This document shows, in pieces, positions 1 to 6,744 of a stretch of 24,480 bases of DNA. The position numbers and the translations under genes were made by a program. The DNA is from SURF-13 sp038924245 (lineage in GTDB: Bacteria; Pseudomonadota; Gammaproteobacteria; SURF-13), in the NCBI GenBank assembly GCA_038924245.1, contig JBCKVB010000024.1, positions 1 to 24,480 of the forward strand, written 5' to 3'. The notes beneath the pieces are model-generated. The model did not search any database, was not told the origin of the DNA, and worked only from the letters and a program-made list of their open reading frames with translations. Numbering within the stretch: position 1 is the first letter of the stretch; the number at the start of each line of letters is the position of its first letter.

Positions 1-443
1 TAATTCAGGGGCGGTTATCTCGGCAATGGGACGGCTCCCAAGCCACGGAAACACATCGCGCTCAAGGCGGCGGATGATTTTCTCGCCATGGGAAGGCACC
101 CATTGAGCGGTGCGCCTGGTTTACCACTCGCGCGCAATCACCTCAAAGCTATTCGCTGCACGGTCGGACTTGGCGGCTTTCACGGCCTTGCGGTTCTCGC
201 CGGGGTCTATGCCGTTCGCCAGTTGCTTGCGGGCATCATCGCGCCGTTGTCGGGCATCCTTGAGACTGACATCAGGATAGACGCCCATCGAGATGGTTTT
301 GCGCTTGCCGGAAAAACGATAATCCAATCGCCACCATTTGCCGCCTGCTGGAGTCACCAGCAGATACAGCCCTTTTTCATCGGACAGTTTGATGGGCTTT
401 CGCCAGGTCTGGCATTGCGGGACTTGGTGTCAGTCAGCGACAT
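1..443 (-). pseudogene. P4-type tyrosine integrase, N-terminal part, inactivated, continues off the left edge
   Basis: Read leftward from an ATG at 443-441, the translation opens MSLTDTKSRNARPGE. One base then appears to be missing near 410: the sequence has GAAAGCCC where GAAAAGCCC would give the expected E-K-P. In the shifted frame it continues as IKLSDEKGLYL and then VTPAGGKWWRLDYRFSGKRK, the DUF4102 arm-binding domain of P4/CP4-57-like integrases. At 123-121 a TAA interrupts the frame after ...FEVIAREW. Beyond it the same frame resumes with VPSHGEKIIRRLERDVFPWLG, which is normal SAM-like core-binding sequence. The catalytic domain would lie outside the window. Two independent lesions make this a pseudogene. 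Its position just past the 3' end of tRNA-Cys fits integration at a tRNA gene (inference). The family call is secure; loss of function is near certain unless there are sequencing errors. Confidence 0.9.
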
Positions 444-444
444 T

Positions 445-504
445 TGACGGTAACCCACTTTGGACGGTAGCTCATTGCCGTCAATGTTACCGTCACTTAC
501 CGCC
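445..504. repeat. Cluster of five GACGGTA-like motifs upstream of the integrase
   Basis: A perfect 10-bp inverted repeat, TGACGGTAAC at 445-454 and GTTACCGTCA at 486-495, brackets further copies of the same motif: GGACGGTAGC at 462-470 and, inverted, TTGCCGTCA near 476-483 and CTTACCGCC at 496-504. Two copies face right and three face left, the latter spaced about 10-12 bases. Such iterated short motifs beside an integrase start are typical of integrase arm-type or excisionase binding sites, or of an autoregulatory operator. The repeats are seen directly; the role is inferred. Confidence 0.6.
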
Positions 505-550
505 AGATGTCAATGGATAAGGTCGGACTCGTCTGGACGTGAAACCCATG

Positions 551-575
551 AAAAAGCCCGCTGTGACGCGGGCTT
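551..575 (-). terminator. Rho-independent terminator after tRNA-Cys
   Basis: On the minus strand an 8-bp perfect stem AAGCCCGC/GCGGGCTT with a 6-base loop runs into a T5 tract (plus-strand A5 at 551-555). It lies about 35 bases past the CCA end of tRNA-Cys and would end the tRNA-Gly/tRNA-Cys transcript before the integrase remnant. Confidence 0.88.
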
Positions 576-608
576 ATGGATGGTATTGGATTGCTTTGGA
601 TGGTGAAT

Positions 609-682
609 TGGAGGCTAGGGTCGGAATCGAACCGGCGTCCACGGCTTTGCAGGCCGCTGCATGACCACTCTGCCACCTAGCC
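609..682 (-). tRNA. tRNA-Cys (anticodon GCA)
   Basis: A full cloverleaf is readable on the minus strand: acceptor arms GGCTAGG and CCTAGCC, D-arm, an anticodon loop containing GCA, a GGTTCGATTCC T-arm, the U73 discriminator typical of tRNA-Cys, and an encoded CCA at 611-609. It lies 54 bases downstream of tRNA-Gly. The pair after uvrC-pgsA matches the E. coli order uvrC-pgsA-glyW-cysT. Its 3' end is the plausible attachment site of the element whose integrase remnant lies next door. Confidence 0.97.
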
Positions 683-736
683 CAGGACCCATCTACCAGG
701 GCTGTGGCCCGTGGCGTTCGCATCGCCGCATTGAAA

Positions 737-811
737 TGGAGCGGGAAACGAGATTCGAACTCGCGACCCCAACCTTGGCAAGGTTGTGCTCTACCACTGA
801 GCTATTCCCGC
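737..811 (-). tRNA. tRNA-Gly (anticodon GCC)
   Basis: The minus strand reads as a standard tRNA-Gly: acceptor GCGGGAA paired with TTCCCGC, anticodon stem and loop with GCC, GAGTTCGAATCTC T-arm, U73 and an encoded CCA. It is nearly identical to the E. coli tRNA-Gly(GCC). It is the first gene of a two-tRNA unit with tRNA-Cys and has a good promoter directly upstream. Confidence 0.98.
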
Positions 812-830
812 GAATAATGAGAGGCCTGCT

Positions 831-859
831 ATTGTAACGGGGACGGCTGCGGGGTTCAA
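831..859 (-). promoter_or_regulatory. Sigma-70 promoter of the tRNA-Gly/tRNA-Cys unit
   Basis: On the minus strand, TTGAAC (859-854) and TACAAT (836-831) are separated by exactly 17 bases. A GC-containing discriminator follows, and the predicted start lies about 10-15 bases before the mature tRNA-Gly 5' end. The GC-rich discriminator is typical of growth-rate-controlled stable-RNA promoters (inference). Confidence 0.75.
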
Positions 860-879
860 GTTTTACGCCGTTTTACGCC
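860..879 (-). repeat. Tandem 10-bp A-tract repeat next to the tRNA promoter
   Basis: GGCGTAAAAC occurs twice in perfect tandem on the minus strand (879-870 and 869-860), ending right at the -35 hexamer. The A-tracts are thus one helical turn apart, which suggests intrinsic bending or an UP-element-like sequence. It sits between the pgsA stop and the promoter. Confidence 0.6.
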
Positions 880-881
880 TT

Positions 882-1445
882 TCAGCCGGGTTTTTTATAG
901 GTCAGACGCGGCCAGGCGGCGTGCAGGTAAACGATCATGGACCACAGGGTCAGTGTGGCCGAGATATAGAGCAGCACCACCCCTGCCTGAAAGGTGGGGA
1001 AAGGCCCTATGGGGGCGTGATACAGCAACAGCAGCACGGCCAGCATCTGGGTGATGGTCTTGAGCTTACCCACCAGCGACACCGCCACCGAGGCGCTGCC
1101 GCCGAGTTCGGCCATCCATTCGCGCAACGCGGACACCGCGATCTCGCGCCCGATGATGACTGCCGCCGGTACCGCGAACCAGGCGCTGGGATGGGATTGC
1201 ACCAGCAGCACCAAGGCCATCGCCACCATTAGTTTGTCCGCCACCGGGTCGAGAAACGCGCCGAACGCGGAGGTCTGTTTGAGCTTGCGCGCCAACCAGC
1301 CGTCCAGGCCGTCGGTAATGGCGGCGAGGGCGAAGATGCCCGCCGTGGCGGGCCGCGCCCAGGCGTCCGGCAACAGGTAGAAGGCCAGCACGAAGACCGG
1401 AATCAGCGCGATACGCACCAGGGTGAGAATATTGGCTATGCCCAT
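882..1445 (-). CDS. pgsA: CDP-diacylglycerol--glycerol-3-phosphate 3-phosphatidyltransferase
   Basis: The 187-residue product makes phosphatidylglycerol phosphate from CDP-diacylglycerol and glycerol 3-phosphate, the committed step to phosphatidylglycerol and cardiolipin in the inner membrane. The CDP-alcohol phosphotransferase signature is complete: D48-G49, A52-R53, then G62, D66 and D70 (DGWLARKL ... GAFLDPVADK), with D45 preceding it. Several hydrophobic segments flank the motif, and the length matches the family (about 180-190 residues). The ATG start is followed by the usual NILTLVRI opening. It begins 9 bases after the uvrC stop, so the two are probably co-transcribed, as in E. coli. 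Confidence 0.96.
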   Translation of the reverse strand: MGIANILTLVRIALIPVFVLAFYLLPDAWARPATAGIFALAAITDGLDGWLARKLKQTSAFGAFLDPVADKLMVAMALVLLVQSHPSAWFAVPAAVIIGREIAVSALREWMAELGGSASVAVSLVGKLKTITQMLAVLLLLYHAPIGPFPTFQAGVVLLYISATLTLWSMIVYLHAAWPRLTYKKPG

Positions 1446-1454
1446 AGCTTATCT

Positions 1455-3344
1455 CTAATGAAACGCATCATAGACCTTTTGCGCCAACTGTTTGCTGATG
1501 CCCGGCACCTTGGCCAGGTCGGTGATACCGGCGCGCGTCACGCCTTGCAGCCCGCCGAACTGCAATAATAGCTGACGGCGGCGGCGCGGGCCAATTCCCT
1601 GTACGTTCTCGAGCGGCGAAGAAAGCCGCGCCTTGGCGCGCTGCTTGCGGTGCCCGGTGATGGCGAAGCGATGCGCCTCATCGCGTAACTGCTGCATCAG
1701 GTGCAGGGCGGGCGAGTCCTCCGGCAGAGTCAGCGGTTGCGAGCGGCCTTGCACAAACAGGACTTCTTTCCCCGGCTTACGCTCCGGCCCCTTGGCGATG
1801 GCTACCAGGGTGAGTCCTTCCATTTGCAATTCCTCCATCACGTTCTGCGCCTGCGTCAACTGGCCTTTGCCGCCGTCTATGAACAGCACATCCGGCGCGC
1901 TGCCCTCGCCCTGCTTGATGCGCGTGTAGCGGCGCGTGAGCGCTTGCTTGAGGGCGGCGTAGTCGTCACCCGGCGTAATGCCCCCGATATTGAAGCGCCG
2001 GTAAGCGGATTTAAGCGGCCCGTTCAAGTCGAACACCACGCACGAAGCCACCGCCGCCTCCCCCATAGTATGACTGATGTCGAAGCACTCGATGCGCTCC
2101 GGCATCTGGTCCAGGTGCAGCGCGCTTTGCAGTTGCTCGAAACGCTCATGCAGGGTGCTGCTGCGCGATAGATAATACGCCAGCGCTTGTTCGGCATTGA
2201 GCAGCGCTATGCGCAGCCACGCCGCGCGCGTGGCACGCACGGCATGGCTCAGCTTGACGCGGCGGCCGGCGGCCTGTGTCAGCGCGCGCTCCAGCAGCTT
2301 CGCCTCCGGCAGGCTGTGGCTGATAAGTATTTCCGCGGGGATTTCCCTGCCGGCGCCGTACATGGAAGTATCCGTGTCGCGGGAGGCAGGATGCTGGGGG
2401 CGACCGCTGTTGGTGGAGGCCGCGCCCAGATAATACTGGGGCAGAAACGCGCTGAGTGTACGCACCGGGTCGTCTTCATACGGGAGGCGCAAAAAGAAGC
2501 CCTTGTTGCCGAGGTTGCGACCGGCGCGGATATAGAACACCTGCACGCAGGCAATGCCGCTCTTAACCACGGCGGCGATGACGTCCAGATCGCCACCCTC
2601 CCCGCTCACGTGCTGGGTTTCCTGCACGTGGCGCAGATGTGCGACCTGATCGCGCAGCCTGGCGGCCTGCTCGAAGTCCTGAGCTTCTGCCGCCCGTTCC
2701 ATGCGCTGCACCAGCTCGTCGGTCACCTCGCGGTTTTTACCTTCCAGAAACAGCACCGCATGGCGTACGTCTTGTGCGTAATCCTGCTGGCTGATGAGCC
2801 CGGTGCAGGGCGCGGTGCAGCGCTTGATCTGATATTGCAGACAGGGGCGTGTGCGGTTGCGGAAAAAACTGTCCTCGCACTGGCGCAGGCGGAAAATATT
2901 TTGCAGCAGGTGCAGGCTTTCGCGCGCCGCCGTGGCGCTTGGGTATGGCCCGAAATAGCGCCCGCGCGCGGTTTTCGCGCCGCGATAGATGGCGAGCCGG
3001 GGGTAGTCGTCTTCGGTGGTCAGCAACAGGTAAGGGTAGCTCTTGTCGTCGCGCAGTAAAATGTTGTAGCGCGGCTTGTGTTGCTTGATGAGCGTGCTTT
3101 CCAGGATCAAGGCCTCGGTTTCGGTGTGAGTCACCGTCACCTCGACGTTGTCTACCTGTTCCATCAGGCTCTGCGTCTTGGAGTCTGACGCGGTTTTCTG
3201 GAAGTAGCTCGCCACGCGCTTTTTTAAATTACGCGCCTTGCCGACGTACAATACCGCCCCCTGCGCGTCCAGCATACGGTACACGCCGGGCTTGCCGGTC
3301 AAACTTTTTAAAAACGCCGCGCTGTCGAATGCTTTACCGCTCAT
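1455..3344 (-). CDS. uvrC: UvrABC excinuclease subunit C
   Basis: UvrC makes both incisions in nucleotide excision repair after UvrAB marks the lesion. I place the start at the ATG 3344-3342, giving 629 residues beginning MSGKAFDSAAFLKSL, which aligns with known UvrC starts. The open frame could extend to a TTG at 3401, but that would run through an inverted repeat. Visible domains: GIY-YIG nuclease (GVYRM near 20, LYVGKARNLKKR at 32-43, catalytic Glu near 82), the cysteine motif CLQYQIKRCTAPC, the UVR coiled coil (ERAAEAQDFEQAARLRDQ), the RNase-H-like C-terminal nuclease (ECFDISH, VLFIDGGKGQL, HRFAITGHRK) and a C-terminal helix-hairpin-helix pair. An unusual insertion of about 22 residues lies before REIPAEIL. 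pgsA follows after 9 bases. Confidence 0.96.
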   Translation of the reverse strand: MSGKAFDSAAFLKSLTGKPGVYRMLDAQGAVLYVGKARNLKKRVASYFQKTASDSKTQSLMEQVDNVEVTVTHTETEALILESTLIKQHKPRYNILLRDDKSYPYLLLTTEDDYPRLAIYRGAKTARGRYFGPYPSATAARESLHLLQNIFRLRQCEDSFFRNRTRPCLQYQIKRCTAPCTGLISQQDYAQDVRHAVLFLEGKNREVTDELVQRMERAAEAQDFEQAARLRDQVAHLRHVQETQHVSGEGGDLDVIAAVVKSGIACVQVFYIRAGRNLGNKGFFLRLPYEDDPVRTLSAFLPQYYLGAASTNSGRPQHPASRDTDTSMYGAGREIPAEILISHSLPEAKLLERALTQAAGRRVKLSHAVRATRAAWLRIALLNAEQALAYYLSRSSTLHERFEQLQSALHLDQMPERIECFDISHTMGEAAVASCVVFDLNGPLKSAYRRFNIGGITPGDDYAALKQALTRRYTRIKQGEGSAPDVLFIDGGKGQLTQAQNVMEELQMEGLTLVAIAKGPERKPGKEVLFVQGRSQPLTLPEDSPALHLMQQLRDEAHRFAITGHRKQRAKARLSSPLENVQGIGPRRRRQLLLQFGGLQGVTRAGITDLAKVPGISKQLAQKVYDAFH

Positions 3345-3370
3345 GGCCAGGGGAATCCGCATCATGCGCT

Positions 3371-3403
3371 CATTGTGCCCTTTCCGTGCCCGCGGGCACA
3401 ATG
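3371..3403. repeat. Inverted repeat in front of uvrC
   Basis: CATTGTGCCC (3371-3380) and GGGCACAATG (3394-3403) form a perfect 10-bp inverted repeat around a 13-base spacer. A second, competing 14-bp perfect palindrome, GTGCCCGCGGGCAC, lies at 3386-3399. It is between the DUF2818 stop and the uvrC start and has no T-tract after it on either strand, so it is an operator or RNA-structure candidate rather than a simple terminator. Confidence 0.6.
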
Positions 3404-3416
3404 GACAGATCGAGGG

Positions 3417-3734
3417 CTATTTACCGAGGCTGGGTTTGATCTCGTAACGGTAGAGGAATCCGGGCAGGGCGAGCACCAGAAATAAAAACAGATTCACGGC
3501 ATAGAATTCCCAGTCCTGTCTGTGGGGCGCGCCATGCAGTTTTTGCTCCAGGCCGAGCGCGATCAGGCCCACCACGAAGTACATCAGCAGCCATTCGAGC
3601 AGGCGTATCCAGGCCGACTTGCCGCCGCTCTTCGGCGCGTACACGAACAAGATGCGTTCGCTCAGCCAGGGCAGGTTGGCGGCGATAAAGGCCAGTATCA
3701 GCACTGCCCACACCGACAGGGTGACGGATGTCAT
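3417..3734 (-). CDS. DUF2818 family small membrane protein
   Basis: The 105-residue protein starts at the ATG 3734-3732 (MTSVTLSVWAVLILAFIAANL); a longer frame would overlap nuoN and is not preferred. Three hydrophobic segments are visible, at roughly residues 5-22, 45-63 and 80-97, with conserved-looking ANLPWLSER, WIRLLEW, DWEFYAV and PGFLYRY. This is the DUF2818 family, which I know as the gene after nuoN in many Betaproteobacteria; its function is not established. It begins 8 bases after the nuoN stop, so it is almost certainly the last cistron of the nuo operon. A role in complex I assembly or stability is suggested only by position. Confidence 0.8.
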   Translation of the reverse strand: MTSVTLSVWAVLILAFIAANLPWLSERILFVYAPKSGGKSAWIRLLEWLLMYFVVGLIALGLEQKLHGAPHRQDWEFYAVNLFLFLVLALPGFLYRYEIKPSLGK

Positions 3735-3742
3735 GGCGACGC

Positions 3743-5227
3743 TCAGCCCACGCCCAGCACGCGGTTGCACAACGCCAGCAATGGTCCGGGGAATACGCCC
3801 AGGGCGAGCACCGCCAGGCCGTTCGCGCTGAGCGCGACACGCATGTCGTATGGCGCGCTGAGCGGTGTGCGCTCTTCTGTTCTATCAAAATACATCAGCT
3901 TGACGATACGCAGATAATAATACGCTCCGATCACCGACATCAGCACCGCGAACGCGGCCAGCCACACCAGTCCCACCTCCACCGCGGCTTGCAGCACCAC
4001 CAGTTTGGCGAAAAAGCCTACCGTGGGCGGGATCCCCGCCATGGAGAACATCAGCAGCAGCATCATGAAGGCATACCACGGGCTGCGCTGATTGAGCCCC
4101 TTGAAGTCCTCCAGCCGGTCGGCCTCGAAACCCGCGCGGCTGAGCAACAGGATCATACCAAAACCGCCCGCGCTCATCAACGCGTAGACCAGGATATAAA
4201 ACATGGCGGCGCTGTAACCGGCCAAGGTGCCGTTCAAGACGCCGAGCAGCAGAAATCCGACGTGGGCGATGGCCGAATAGGCCAGCATGCGCTTCATATT
4301 GCCTTGCGCGATGGCGATGATGTTGCCCACCGCCATGGACAACACGGCCAGGATAATCAGCATGGTCTGCCATTCGCCGTGCAGCGCGCCGAGCCCCTCC
4401 GCCAGCAGGCGCATGAGCATGGCGAAGGCCGCGATCTTGGGCGCGCTGCTTAGGAACAGGGTCACCGCGGTGGGGGCGCCGTGATACACGTCCGGTATCC
4501 ACATGTGGAACGGCACCGCGCCCAGCTTGAAGGCGATGCCGATGATGATGAATACCAGGCCGAAGATGAACAGCGTGTTGCCGCCCGGCATCTCCGCTGG
4601 CATCGCTGCCCCCGGCGTGAACTGCGCCGCGCTACGGCTGATCTCGGCGATATTCAGGCTGCCGGTGACGCCGTACAGGATGGACATGCCGTACAACAGC
4701 ATGCCGGAGGCAATCGCGCCGAGCACGAAGTATTTCATCGCCGCCTCGGAGGCGACGGCGGAGTCGCGTTGCAGTGCCACCATGGTGTAGAGCGAGAGCG
4801 AGAGCAGCTCCAGGCCGAGGTACAGGGTTAAAAGACTGTGCGCGGAAACCAGCACCATCATGCCCAGCACGGCGAACAGCGACAGCACGAAGTATTCGCC
4901 GCGATAGAGATCACGGCTTTTCAGATACTCGCGCGAATAGATAAACACCAGTCCGGTCACGAGATAGATGAACAGCTTGAGCACGCCGCCCATCGCGTCT
5001 CTTATGAAGCTGTCGTTAAAGGTAAAGCTGGGCTCGGCCTGGTGCAGCATGATGGTCAGCAACGCCGCGCCGAGCAGGGTGAGCTGCGCCAGCGCATACG
5101 TTATCCAGCGGCGGGCCTGGCTGAGATACACGTCTACCAGCAAAATAAGGCACGCCATGCCGAGCACGAATATCTCCGGCGCGGCAGGCAAGAAGTCGGG
5201 AATGACGAAGTTCGCGGCGGAGTTCAT
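3743..5227 (-). CDS. nuoN: NADH-quinone oxidoreductase subunit N
   Basis: NuoN is one of the three antiporter-like proton-pumping subunits of complex I in the inner membrane. The 494-residue product is hydrophobic throughout, with about 14 predicted membrane spans. It contains the family signatures LYLGLELLSLSLY around residues 135-147 with E140, the pumping lysine region AFKLGAVPFHMWIPD with K234, and GAPTAVTLFLSSAPK. Its ATG overlaps the nuoM stop (ATGA), so translation is coupled. Length and sequence are normal and I see no lesions. Confidence 0.97.
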   Translation of the reverse strand: MNSAANFVIPDFLPAAPEIFVLGMACLILLVDVYLSQARRWITYALAQLTLLGAALLTIMLHQAEPSFTFNDSFIRDAMGGVLKLFIYLVTGLVFIYSREYLKSRDLYRGEYFVLSLFAVLGMMVLVSAHSLLTLYLGLELLSLSLYTMVALQRDSAVASEAAMKYFVLGAIASGMLLYGMSILYGVTGSLNIAEISRSAAQFTPGAAMPAEMPGGNTLFIFGLVFIIIGIAFKLGAVPFHMWIPDVYHGAPTAVTLFLSSAPKIAAFAMLMRLLAEGLGALHGEWQTMLIILAVLSMAVGNIIAIAQGNMKRMLAYSAIAHVGFLLLGVLNGTLAGYSAAMFYILVYALMSAGGFGMILLLSRAGFEADRLEDFKGLNQRSPWYAFMMLLLMFSMAGIPPTVGFFAKLVVLQAAVEVGLVWLAAFAVLMSVIGAYYYLRIVKLMYFDRTEERTPLSAPYDMRVALSANGLAVLALGVFPGPLLALCNRVLGVG

Positions 5228-6744
5228 AATTTCGACTGGCTGATGTGTTCAAGCAGATGCTGTACCGTGGGGTGCATCACGTCCACAACCGGTTTCGGCC
5301 ACAGCCCCAGGCCGAGCACGGCGACGGCCAGCAGCGCCAGGACAAGAAATTCACGCGCGTTGATGTCTTGCAGCGCGGCCACGTTTTGATTGGCGATCGC
5401 ACCGAAGATGACGCGCTTCACCATCCACAGCGTATAGGCCGCGCCCAAGACCAGGGTGGTCGCGGCCAGCGCAGCGTACCAGAAATTGGCCTTGATGGCG
5501 CTCAAGATCACCATGAACTCGCCCACGAAGCCGGAGGTGCCGGGCAGCCCGGTGTTGGCCAGTGCGAACAACACCATGAAGCTCGCGAACACCGGCATGG
5601 TGTTCACCACGCCGCCGTAATCGCTGATGTTGCGGCTGTGCACGCGGTCGTACATGACGCCCACGCAAAGAAACAGCGCGGCGGAGATGAAGCCGTGCGA
5701 CAGCATTTGTATCAGGCCGCCCTCCACGCCCAAGGCGGCGCCCTGCATGCTGCCGGTATTCTCGAAAATATCAAACGCGATAAAGAAACCCAGCGTTACG
5801 AAACCCATGTGCGAGATCGAGGAATAGGCGATGAGCTTTTTCATGTCCTCCTGCACCAGCGCCACCAGCCCGATATACACCACCGCGATCAAGGACAAGG
5901 TAATCATCAGCCAGTCGAGCGCCTGGCTGGCATCGGGGGTGATGGGCAGGCTGAAGCGCAGGAAGCCATAAGCGCCCATCTTGAGCATGATGGCGGCCAG
6001 AATCACCGAGCCGCCGGTGGGCGCCTCGACGTGCGCGTCCGGCAGCCAGGTATGCACCGGCCACATCGGCACCTTGACCGCGAACGCCGTCAGGAAGGCC
6101 AGGAACACCAGGATTTGCGCGGTCAGATCAAACTGCGGGATCTGGTGAAAATCCAGAATGGCGAAGCTGTCGGTGCGGTAATACAGATACAAAAACGCCA
6201 CCAGCATCAGCACCGAACCGATGAGGGTGTAGAGAAAAAACTTGATGGCGGCATACACGCGCCGCTGTCCACCCCAGATGCCGATGATCAGAAACATCGG
6301 TACCAACATGCTTTCCCATAACACATAAAACAGCACCGCATCGAGCGCGGCGAACACGCCTATCATCAGTCCTTCCATGATGAGAAACGCGGCCATGTAT
6401 TGCGCGAGCTTGTATTCGATCACGCGCCAGCCCGCCAGCACCACCAGCACGGTGCTGAAGCTGGTGAGCAGGATGAGCGGCATGGAGATGCCATCCACGC
6501 CGAGGTGGTAATTGATATTGAACGTGCTGATCCACGGCGCCAGCTCAACGAATTGCATGTCGGCCGTGGTCATGTTGAATTGCGTGTACAGCGGAAGCGT
6601 CAACAGAAAGGTCAGAGTGGCTACCGACAGGGACACGATACGCACCGCCTGCGTATATTTGTCGGACAGCGCCAGCACCAGCAGGCCGCCGAAGATCGGC
6701 AGCCAGATGACCAGGCTCAACAAAGGGAAATCGGCGGGCATCAT
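5224..6744 (-). CDS. nuoM: NADH-quinone oxidoreductase subunit M
   Basis: NuoM is the middle antiporter-like proton channel of complex I. I start it at ATG 6744, which overlaps the nuoL stop as ATGA and gives 506 residues beginning MMPADFPLLSLVIW. The open frame extends 41 codons further upstream, but that part overlaps nuoL and lacks membrane character. The key charged residues are present: E144 in FYVLWESMLVPM, the same number as in E. coli, and K224 in FAVKVPMWPVHTWLPDAH. The protein is intact, with about 14 membrane spans. Confidence 0.97.
   Translation of the reverse strand: MMPADFPLLSLVIWLPIFGGLLVLALSDKYTQAVRIVSLSVATLTFLLTLPLYTQFNMTTADMQFVELAPWISTFNINYHLGVDGISMPLILLTSFSTVLVVLAGWRVIEYKLAQYMAAFLIMEGLMIGVFAALDAVLFYVLWESMLVPMFLIIGIWGGQRRVYAAIKFFLYTLIGSVLMLVAFLYLYYRTDSFAILDFHQIPQFDLTAQILVFLAFLTAFAVKVPMWPVHTWLPDAHVEAPTGGSVILAAIMLKMGAYGFLRFSLPITPDASQALDWLMITLSLIAVVYIGLVALVQEDMKKLIAYSSISHMGFVTLGFFIAFDIFENTGSMQGAALGVEGGLIQMLSHGFISAALFLCVGVMYDRVHSRNISDYGGVVNTMPVFASFMVLFALANTGLPGTSGFVGEFMVILSAIKANFWYAALAATTLVLGAAYTLWMVKRVIFGAIANQNVAALQDINAREFLVLALLAVAVLGLGLWPKPVVDVMHPTVQHLLEHISQSKL

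Noticed and set aside
2187..3059. Long plus-strand open frame opposite uvrC
   Set aside because: It is a shadow of the GC-rich uvrC gene; the translation is rich in Arg, Gln and Ala and shows no family signature, while the minus strand has unmistakable UvrC motifs.
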